Below are positions 39,901 through 51,900 of a stretch of DNA of 64,000 bases, piece by piece (the stretch's first letter is position 1; the number at the start of each line of letters is the position of its first letter). Below the pieces are notes generated by a model, which ran no database searches, was not told where the DNA came from, and worked only from the letters and a program-made list of their open reading frames with translations. The stretch spans positions 49,284-113,283 of the forward strand of contig NMRA01000225.1 in NCBI GenBank assembly GCA_002633005.1, read 5' to 3'. The position numbers were made by a program, and so were the translations under genes. This stretch comes from Phoronis australis (lineage: Eukaryota; Phoronida; Phoronidae).

Positions 39901-42900
39901 ACAACAGAGCACAACGACTTTCAGGCGGACGGATCCAACGAATTCTGTGCCCACTAGTAGCAATTTCATTTAATTCTATTTTCCATTGTTTTGCTGAAGT
40001 TTCTTGACAGTTTTTTTATGAAATATGGCATGTTCCCGTTTTTTTTGGATGGATTGTACGTTTTTCGGCCATTTAGTACCCATTTTTATGATACAAATAT
40101 ATAACCCTAAAAGCACACCGTTTGTGATGCATTCGTGGGAATTTCCCCGCTCCGCGTTTCTCTTGTTAGCAGATGCAGAAAATTTGGTTACCTATAGCTA
40201 GGCAATTTTGTCACATTGTTCCAGTCTTAGGTCACTGCAATTAACAGCTGCTCAACTGATATGACATTATACAACACAGAGCTTGATAGCAGTCAGTTAC
40301 CATGATCTTTTCAGATAGCTAAGCAGCAATATAACATTATGCCATTTTCCCCGTTGCTCCCAAATTGTTCACTTCCGGAGCCCAACAACAAGTTGGAAAG
40401 ATGATCCCTGTAGCCAATACCTTACACGACTGATAAACTCCATTCTAGCATTTATGGTTGGAAGGCCAGCTCTCTTTCGTTCGATAATTGCTCTAATCTC
40501 CAATGGGATCGGTATCTAGCCTGACTGGGCTGTGCTGTTAAAAAGTTATAACATATTTGAACATAAACCAATAGCATTTCTGAATTCTTCGCCAAATGCT
40601 GATCATGTTTAGATTTTGAATCACCAAAATTGCCCAACTACAACCGACGTTACGACAATCTATTCTTTCGGAACGTGCCAATTTGCTCAATACGTTTTCT
40701 GCCCACGGGCACAATTGATGTATGACGTGGGCACCGACTCGCTGAATGCATAAACCAAACATTAATTTTTAAAAATGCCCTCAAAATTGGACTTTTTTTA
40801 AATCACTGTGTTGGTCGTATTCGTCAGTGTAGAAATTTAAAGCAAAATGAACAAATTTGTACACACTGCTCAAAGCACTTTTGTGGACATATGGAAACGC
40901 GGTCAACGTCTCTGCATTACGGCGTTTTCCCGTTGCCCCCAACTTGTTCAATTGTATAGCCCAACAACAAGGTGGGAAGTTTACCCCTGTAGCCATTATC
41001 TTACATGACTGATCCATTCTGGCATTTATGATTGGAGAGCCAGCTCTCTTTTGTTCGATAATTGCACTTTAATCTCCAGTAAGATCGTATCGGCCTGACT
41101 GGGCTGTGCTCACCGTTAAAAATAAAAGTTAAGTTGTAACATATTTGAACATAAACCAATAGCATTTCTAAAATCTTCTAATGGTTATCGTGTTTAGTTT
41201 TTGAATCAGCAAAATCGTCCGACTGCAACCGAAGTTACGGCAATCTATTCTTTCCGAATACACCGTGCCCAATTCTCTCTGAGTTTGACTGTGTTCACAC
41301 GTCTGTAATAAGCCTGGTAGATAATTGGCCTGCCTGTTGTCATATCAGACAAAAGACTGCTTGGCAGCTAACAAAAAAGCTAGATGTTATCATACAGTCA
41401 CAACCCTCTACGTCTGGTAAAGTCATGAGCCCTAAAGAAACCAAGGGTCAGTTCTCCTGTTAATGCTTGCATTAATGAACTTAACAAGCTGCAAGAGCAT
41501 TCAATATGCACAGGGTCAGGGCCCATGTAAAAATTTAGCCATGAAACTATAGACAGGCACACAAACATGGGAGCTAGCGTTCTGCATTGTGTACCTGAAC
41601 TTTGCATCCCGATATCGTAGGAATGCTGCACAATGAATGCCTAACTGGGTATTGTGTTGTCCAGTCAAATGCCGTATTGGCATTGCCAACTCCTGATAAG
41701 AAACTTAGGAGAACTTTCCCAACATGGTCAAACCAAAAGGTTCAAAAAACCCGAGTGTCAACAGATTGGGCATAAGACACATCATTCAAATTTTGGCGGG
41801 TAACCGAGCTCGACACTGACACATCGCTGGGCATATGGGAAGCCCAGCAAGTACACGAAGTTGATAACGAACGACAACAACTTTTGGATGGATCGGACTA
41901 CCGGTGTGCCCCCTAGTGGCAATTTTAGTGTTTTACTCTGCTTTGAGTAAGATCGTGAATGGATGTTCATAAAAAATTTGGTAGCTAGGCATTTATTAGT
42001 GAGATTACGCTTTCCTTCCGTTTTTTATGGCCATTTTTTACTGTTTTTTTTTGGTATTCGCCCTTTGTCAACCAAACCTCTTTAAGGATGATTTCATAAA
42101 TTGGCATATATGTTCCTACTGTGAATAGGACGGCTGACGGTGATTTTCTGACGACTTCAACTACTTTAGCACGTCCTAGTGGCAGTTTTGTTTTCTTTTT
42201 TACCATAGCTGTCATATCTCCTAAACCCACTGCAGTAGCTTAAATTATTAGATTTAATAAGACAGTATGAATATATGAAATTCACAGTTGGCAACGACTT
42301 TCAGATATAACCAACGATTGCTATGCCCCCTAGCGGCAATTTCTTTTTTTCTGTTTTCCTGTTTTTCTAATTAAAGTTCCTTGACAGATCTTTATCAAAC
42401 CTGATAAATAGCTTTCTAATAAAGAAATGGTGACATCTCCCTGTTTTCGGATGGATTTGATGTATTTTGCAGCATCTAGTGGAATTTTCATTGTTATCGA
42501 GTGGTTTTTGGCGTCTGCCCCTCTATGAACCAAATTAGGATGTCTTTGAAAATTGGCATGTTCTTGGTGTGAAGAGAACTGTTCACAATTTTTTTCTGAT
42601 GACCTTGACTACTGTGGTGCCTCCTATTGTCAGTTTTTTTCCATAGCTATATGTCCTAAACCCAATGCAGAACCTTTGTTAAATTACCGTAGTAAGTGTA
42701 TTTAATGAAGTTGGCAATGGCGGCGACTTTCAGACCGATCCGTTTGGTAACCTTTTTTAAGAAACGGTGAGAGGATGCTGTTTTTGGATGGATTTGACAT
42801 ATTTTGCTCCATTTAGTGGCCATTTTTAGGTTTAATAAACACCCCTAGAAGTACACGGTCAAGTGGACCTATGTTGTTCCTGCAGGTCTTAATTCTGTGG

Positions 42901-45900
42901 TAATAAACAGTTCACAGATCACCTTTTACCCCAAGAAAGAAACTTGCTGACTCCATTTGAGAACTGATCATTGTGTAACAGTTATTTCTAGTTTATGTGA
43001 TGTATTATAATTTTTTGTCTTCTCCCATCTTTAGCGGAGCTCTGTAACAGTGTATTCATTGTTTTTGTCCTTGGTCGGCAATTACCATTTTATGACTCAG
43101 CGGGTGAACTTTGGCCAAACGAACATTTAACTGTGCGCTGTTTGTTTACCAGTGGCAACTCCGGTCTTGACAGGGGTTTATCTACTTTTGTTCCAACTAT
43201 TGAAAGGAGGTAAAATGGAATCAACCTACAAATAGGAAGTGCGTGACATTACACCAGCCTAAAACTTTATGTTGAATTAATGGCGGCGTGGTAAAATCAA
43301 ATGTTAAGTAATATTGCGGATGTATGAGACTTTTTATACACTACATTATGCATAAAAACAAGCAAGAAATTTGAAATTTTTGAGTAAAATTGCATAAAAA
43401 TCAGAATACAACGCTGGATGTTTTACGACCTCAAGTGTTTTCATGCCGCGGAATGCTCAATAAGCAGGACGCATTTGTGCTCATCCATTATTGCTCTTGA
43501 TCATCACTTCATCAGTGCGCTTTACCACAGATAATTATTGTTTATTTATGTTGTTTAGTTTCTTAATGTGTTGGTACAGCAATAGAACCCAAGGTTCTTT
43601 TAGGAAGAACATAAACAGTGGTTTGAACATAGCGGCAATATTAAGATCACAGGCGCATGAAAACGGAAGAATGTGATCGGTTATAGTGTAATCCATGATC
43701 CATGATCATTCTGAATTTGTCACTTTCGGAGTAAAAAATTGTTTCGAAACTAGGGCCTTCCTATCTAGCCAGCTAGCTTTATGAAGACTATTGTCAAATT
43801 ACAGCAAGGTGCCACTGTGTATTGAGCTCCGATAGACCTCGAAATTGCACACAGGCTGGATAGTTACGCTCCTCACCTCGTCGTGAAGCTTGTAACAACA
43901 TGAGCTAAAGACCGGTGGGTGTGCATGCAAAATCTGGCAGTCAATTGACTTTCACCTTGCCCGTTACGACCGTTTAAGCGAAAAACATCCGATGTCATCT
44001 TTTTGCATAATTCTCTGCCTTTTGTAACAATAAAATGTATGTCGTCATTTTGAAAGGAGTACATTCGTGACATGCGCCACTTTCAGCATTTTTTCGACAT
44101 CTCCCATTAGATGATGACAGCATCGCAGCAAAATTTGTTCTAAAATTCGGTTTACTGATATCAAAATTCCAAAAACATATAATGAAGTGGAACCAATTCT
44201 GATCATTTGTTGTGATGTTTATGCAACCTCAAGGGAGAATTTTTGATTGAAGAATCTGGGAAAAAGGAACTAGTTAATAGGTGACGCAATATTTTATTGC
44301 GCGGAAAGTCCACGCAAAATATCACACCTCAATTTTAGCAGCAGAATAAAATGAATTTTTGCAACGCAGGTAAATAATTTAGATTATTCAAGGAAGATAT
44401 TATTCGGTCAATTTTACCCACAACGGCGCAAAGTTGTATTTAATATAGTGAACAGCTGCGCACCAAGGCTAGAGCCTTCCGAGCTTTTTGGGGTAAGAAC
44501 ACAATAATTGGCGTTTCGCGTATACTCCAAGGGGTAAAACTTTGAAAACAATATTTTCGGGGTAACTTGGTACATGCAATCCTAAAGAAGGTAGTCTGTT
44601 TTCATGTAGAGCGTAAAAACGATTAACCCAGTGATTCCAAAAGAAAACTTTCGCAAACGAAAATGCACACGATTTTCAGTTCTGTCAGGTTAAGAAACAA
44701 CTTGTATAAGTTTATTGCATCGACTCACCAGGGCAAGTCAAAAGTCTTTAAGGGGGTGCGATTTTTGGCATGAATCAGTGTTATAAAAATTGGTTTTGAC
44801 CGACGTTTATTCATCAGCAATGTAGACACACACAACAGTTACAGACACTAATAGCTTCTGTTAACGTCTTGTGGCAATGGTAAAAATAATTGTTTCTACT
44901 ATGATTGATGGCAAGTTTTTCTCTGATGAGGTATGATGCAATATACATGCCTAATATCCAGATCGGCAGTTGCAAAAACTATTTACTGGGTTTAATGAAT
45001 CCGTTTGTTATGAACCACTGCAAAAGTATGATTACTAATTGTACATTCGAACCACACCTGATTAGAATAAAAACATACAAATGCTTGATGATCATGGGAG
45101 TACCTCTATTACAGGCATGAATGAAGATACATAGTTTTTAAGCCATAGAGGATAATAAGGCTTACATAATATCACACTGAGCCATCTACACCAGTTATCT
45201 ACAAAGGATACGTATTTCAAAAGAAGCCATGACTGCTCATTTTTTCGTAGTCATAACTACTCATTTTTCATAGTATCACTAAATCACAAGTACTTAGATT
45301 TTTATAAGAAGTTGCATAGTACGATGTTACACAACCTGCTCTCCCACATTTATGGAAGGCAAAAGTGGAAGTATTTAATGACATGTATTTTCTATGCAAG
45401 ATTAAAACCAAGCAAAACATGTTAACTCTCCAGGACCAAAAATAAATATCTCAAAACCAGAACTTTTACTTAAGCAGGAATTAAAACAGTCCAATACATT
45501 GAGATTGTTTTCAAACAGAAGACCAAAAAAACAAATCAAGACCAAAAATACCCACGTCAGGACTGAAAATTTATCACATCGAACCTATAATTTATCACTT
45601 GAGAACAAAAAAATCTTCTCTTCAGGATCAAAATTAAACACGACCGAATGGAAAATTTAATAAGTCAGGTTCAAAAACTTACCATGTCAGTAACTTTCAC
45701 GCCAGGACACCACGTCACCATCCCCAAGCATTGATCCTTCAAAGTGATAACGTCAGTACTATAAACAAGGGCTAAGCGTTCAACGTCTCGCTGATGACGG
45801 ACATAGTATCTTGGATATGCGGTTGAATTTCTTTCGTCTAATCCACGTTTTTCAATAGATGCCAATGTATGGGTACACACTGGATTGTAATCATTGCATA

Positions 45901-48900
45901 ATGGGTGGTCACGTAGTCTCCGGGCATGAAAACAATTCTCTCCTGGCGTGATAAGTTTTCTGAGACGATAAATCCTGGTTGCCAATTGTTTTTGATTCTA
46001 CAGAGATTTCAATTGAGAGAGAGAGAGAGAGAGAGGGGTTGTTTATTGCACTTGGAGCTAAGCTCATTTGTACATATTACATTGCAACATTTGGTATAGG
46101 TGGCAATTTCATGTCCGGGTATTCAATACATATATACATATTTACACGTTACAATGTTAGAGTTTCCTGTCTAATACCATAAGCCTTTAATATAAATAAG
46201 GATAGTCTTTTCAAAAGATTTCCAGAGTTTGTTTTGAATAAGTATTTGACGTTTTCGATGTCTGTATGCTGTCGGGATATTTCTGGTAAAAAATTCTTTC
46301 TAATGTCGTTAAATACGGGGCAGTTAAGTAATAAGTGTATTTCGTCTTCAATTTCTGAACGGTTGCAAATTTCGCAAAGTCTATCTTCCTTTGGAATGTC
46401 ATGGTGCCTACCAGTTTCTATTTTCAGTTGGTGTCCAGAGCACCTGAATTTGGCTAAAATTCTACGTAGAGTTGGTGGTAAACTGTAAAGATATTCTTCA
46501 CAAGATAAATCTGTTTTGATAATAGAGTAAAATGAGCACTTGCTAGAGCTCTGCACTGATGTCCTCCATTCTTGGGCAGCACAATCCAACAATCTTTGCT
46601 TAAATTCTGATATAAATAAATCAAAGTTACCCGGTCCACTTATCCATACCTCCCCAAACCCGTATCTGAACAAAATATCTTTAACTGCACTGGCCCAATT
46701 TGCTCGTCCTTTTTCACAGTCTTCCCGCAGCATCCTGTAACTTTTCTTTGGGTATCTGGGGTTATTCATCTGTAGAATTTTGGTCCAGTAGATTATTGGT
46801 CTGCACAAGTATTTCACAGATAATAAATGCCTGCCGCATTCTCCTCTGGCCATAACGTTACTTGTTTTCTTTGGGACACCAGCAACCCATTTACAGAAAT
46901 CATTGTGAACACTTTCTATGTCTTTCGAATATACTGTACCCCATATCTCAGCACCATATAACAATATAGGAGCTACCATACTATCAAACAATTTAATACA
47001 TACATGCGGGGATTTACAATTCACTTTGGTTAAACATGCTTTTAACGTCATGTTCATTGCTTTTCTAGCTTGTAAAGCTGATATTCTACAATTTTCATTC
47101 CATTTTAATCTGCAAGAAAATGTCACACCAAGGTACTTGTAATAAGATTTCGTTCCTACCGATTTCTTATTGTAGAACCACCGTTCTTGTGCCGACAGAG
47201 TCCCACCTCGCTTGAAGACAACAATATTTGTCTTATCAAGATTAACACAAAGACTCCAATCCACACAGTAATTGCGCAATACATTTGATTTCAATTCCTG
47301 AATAGAAAATGTGTGTTCTGGATTTTTCCGCTTCAGCTTTCCGTTCAGCTAACTAGTGTACAGCACAGTGTTTTTAATATCGTGTGGCAGCTCCACCGCA
47401 ACTAATCACTTTTGGTACAACCTTCTGTAAATACCGTACTTATTTTGCACATTTCTTCGGGGTAACAGTTTTCCAAGAGCTACATATTCCTTGGACAAGT
47501 TCCTGTTTTGCATTCAGTTTTATTTTCTTAGGTAGTCCTTGAGCTCATGCTCTGAAGGTTTTGAAAACGCAACTCTTTCTTTACGCCAGATACGTTTTCT
47601 GCCCACGGGCACAATTGATGTATGACATGGGCACCGACTCGCTGAATGCATAAACCAAACATTAATTTTTGAAAATGCCCTCAAAATTGGACTTTTTTTA
47701 AATCACTGTTGGTCGTATTCGTCAGTGTAGAAATTTAAAGCAAAATGAACAAATTTGTACACACTGCTCAAAGCACTTTTGTGGACATATGGAAACGCGG
47801 TCAACGTCTCTGCATTAAGGCGTTCTCCCGTTGCTCCCAACTTGTTCAATTGTATAGCCCAACAACAAGGTGGGAAGTTTACCCCTGTAGCCATTATCTT
47901 ACATGACTGATCCATTCTGGCATTTATGATTGGAGAGCCAGCTCTCTTTTGTTCGATAATTGCTCTTTAATCTCCAGTAAGATCGTATCGACCTGACTGG
48001 GCTGTGCTCACCGTTAAAAGTATAAGTTAAGTTGTAACATATTTGAACATAAACCAATAGCATTTCTAAAATCTTTGTCTAATGGTTATTGTGTTTAGTT
48101 TTTGAATCAGCAAAATCGTCCAACTGCAACCGAAGTTACGACAATCTAGTCTTTCCAAATACACCAATTCACTCTGAGTTTGACTGTGTTCACACGTGGT
48201 CTGTAATAAGTCTGGTAGATAAGTGGCCTGCTTGTTGTCATAACAGACAAAAGAGTGTTCTTGGTAGTTAACAAAGAAGCTAGATGTTATCACATGCTCA
48301 GAACCCCCTACGTCTGGTAAAGTCACTGAACGGGAAAACGCTGTCATATGGTCTTTAAACGCTGTGTGTGCTTGGCCTTTCTGATAAAGCGCTCTCATAC
48401 GGGAATTTTTTTTAAGCTTGAGCACTGTTTCAAAAAATTGTAGGTCCTACAACTGAGCACAGAATAATTATTCTGCGATTTTAGGATTGAAACTGAACCA
48501 TATCTCGTGTGGTGACTCATTGGAATGTGCAAAACTCGGGGAGAGGGGGATAAGGGCATGATATTTGTATTTTCGTGCCATACATGTAGTTGCCAGGTGT
48601 CATTCAGCATCACTTACTAATCCCGGGTTAGAATTTTACACGTTTGACACGCTTTTGGGTGCTTCAAACATGTCAAACCTGTAAAAAGTGTGTAATACGT
48701 GTCAAAATTGCCACGCTAATGTAAAATGTGTAAAAACATGACACGTTAACATGTCAAACATGTAAAATTTTACACGCTAGCGTGTCAAACGTGTAATAAT
48801 GTGCCACGTTAGCATGTCAAACGTGTAAAATTTGCAAAGTTAGCATGTCAAATGTGTAAAATTTGACATGCTAGCATATCAAACGTGTAAAATGTGACAT

Positions 48901-51900
48901 GCTAGCGTGTCAAACGTGGAGTATTGGAACAAAAATGACACTTTTTGGCACGCCACATTCGACACGTTATTGCCACGTTTTACACGCTTATTGTCACGTT
49001 TGAGCGTGTCAAATGTGGAGTATTGGAACGAAAATTACATGTTTGACACGCTACATTTTACACGTTTGACACGCTTTTAGGGCGTTAAAATACATAACGT
49101 TTTTAGAACGTGTCAAACGTGTCAAATTCTCACCTGGGATACTGGAAGATTGAGCACCATTTCAAAAAGTTGTAGGTCTTACAGCTGAGAACAGAAGAAT
49201 TATTCTGCGATTTTAGGATTGAAACGGAACCATATCTCGTGTGGTGACTCTTTCGAATGTGCAAAACTCGGGGAGAGGGGGTGATAAGGGCATGATATTT
49301 TTATTTTCGTGCCATAGATGTAGTTGCCAGGTGTCATTCAACGTCCCTGACTACCTAAGGTGGCCAGATCATGCGATAAAAATATCACCAGACACTAATT
49401 GCTTTTCAAAAAATGCACCTTTATGTATTTTCGTAATCGCTTTACCAAAGATTCAAGCACATATCCCGTGTAGAGACAAATACCTCTTCTCCACGTGTTC
49501 ACATATTCCCATTCAAACTTGATTTATTTTACATAATTTGTCAACATGTTAACAGAAAATATTTTTTTTGGAACAATGTGAAAACAACCACTTGATAGGG
49601 GCCTTTAATTGTACATGTAACTACCCCAGATTTTAACGTCACCGATGCATGAAAGCGGAATGCGCAAAGCTAGAATTGACTGTAGACTCAACAGTGGTCA
49701 TTCTGTGTTTGGTGTCACCATCTAAGTTCGTGGAAATAGTAACAATAGGATTTCAAAGTTAGAGCCATCGAAGTCCGTGGGTTTAGGGCATACTGGACTG
49801 TGAATTTCGCGTCTGTTCTGCAAGGGTTAAGACTATGAAAATAAAATCCCCGAAGTGAGAACTCTTTGCGGTGTAACAACTCACTCACTTTCCCATCATC
49901 ATGGGCGTGTAATAGGAGACCCGTGAATAACTTAAAAACGCAAAAAGATGCAGTTTGGCCTTACACAAACAAAAATCTATTGTGGGCAAAGACTCTCAAA
50001 AATAGCTGCGTATGACTGCGGCGTTGTACTGATTGGGAAGCAGCTAGTCTAACGCAACTTGTTAACGTCACGAGTCAAATTAAAGATCAAGTGTAAAGAA
50101 AACTTTCACATTTTTTATCCAAAACTTGTTGCATTGTCCATAATCCAATGTTTACTATTACCACTTGCCTAGACGTTCGAATTAGTGATGTTATACAACC
50201 GATGTGAACTCATGTAACAGAGACAGTGAAACTAGGTTAATTTATTTGACCCTGTGCTGAGACCAATGTGCATCGACATGCAAAGCAGTATCAGACTGAC
50301 AACCTGTTACGCAACTGCTACTCTAGCCTAAAAATAGTAGCCCATCAGCTGGTTGGCTGATGGCCAGTCAGCTCAAGGGTCGGCTGGGGAGTCGCCTTAT
50401 GAGTCAGCACCGCGGTCGGCTAATTTTTAGCCGACTGGTCGGCTAATTTGCCGACTCCTAGCTGACCGGTCGGACAAAAATTTGTGATGTGTGCTTTATG
50501 TTCAAAGAAAAATGTGATTTTCGCATTGTTTTGATGTTGAGTTACTGTTTTACATATATCTAATGAAAAACTATTCTTTGAATGACTATTTAACTTAAAT
50601 ATCAATAAAAGCCATTAATTATACTGATGTCGTACTCTGACTCATTCGCTTTTAGGTGCCAGTTCTCTGTGTGTTGTAACTATCACAGTTTATGGCAAGT
50701 CTTGGAAAGCTTCATCAAAGTATACATATGACAGTGCCTCCACACCTGAGATTGTCAAAGTGGAACCATCCATGGGAGGCACTGCAGGGGGTACTAGGAT
50801 TACAATCACAGGCACTGGCTTCAGGTAAGCCTTAGTTGCATGCCATAACCTTTCCCACTAAATGAGATAACATCAAACCCTAATAATCAGGGAAGTGACT
50901 AGGTTTTCACAGATTGAACAAGATCCTGTTTATCCACCTGGGCTGTATAGCGCTCGGCTCACAATGAAAGGGTCCGGACTAGCTGCTCTGCTCATCGAAT
51001 CACCAGCTAGGATAATTGGCTTTGCTCACGGCATGCGGATACGATCAGCTAATAACAATCTAGCCTAGATGACTAGAGTTTTTATGGAGAGTGTCTTGCG
51101 TATTTTAGACTGCAATATTTGAACAATGGATCGAAAAAACGTCGGTACAACTTTGGATTTTCCAAATCGGCTTAGGGTAAGTGATTCTGCAATGCAACAA
51201 CACTCCCTATTATTTTCATTTGGCACCCATGAATACAAAAAGTAGGAGCCGCGTTAGGATTTTAGTATAGATGTTGACCTACTTGTTGGAGTATTTTGAT
51301 TTTGGACAACATGCATTGTAATACTCAAGTTAGTTTATTTTTATAGTAGCTATTATAAGCTCAAAAATGAAATCATTTGGTCTAAATTTGCGCATTTATT
51401 GTCATCCTGTCAAATCCGAAATTTCAGAGATGTGACTCAGTGCGAGTGCACACTTGAATACAAAACCGCGGGAAGTATTGTTGATTCATTTCTGGCATGC
51501 AGCAATCATTAATAAACTTTAGTATGCCGTTATTATTGACAGGAACACGTTGAAACGAATTTGGGTTTTAATGAGTGTTCATACATCTAACTGGCTTGCT
51601 AGGTAGCACTATGTGTTTAGCTTTGTTAGACCCCGAAATTCCACACAGCCTTGGTAGTTCTGCTCATCACCTCGTTAAACGTACGTATGTAGAGCATATA
51701 GGACCATAATGTTCGTATTGCTCCCACATAGGGCTAACGACTGGCGGGAGTGCATGCAAAATCTGGGAGTCAACCGGCACTCACCTTGCCCGTTACAATC
51801 CAATAAACGTCATTTTGTTGCATAACTCTGCGCCTTTTTTAACAAAGAAAAGTTCGTCGTTTTAAAAGCAGTTCGCTCGTGACACGGGCACGCACTATTT

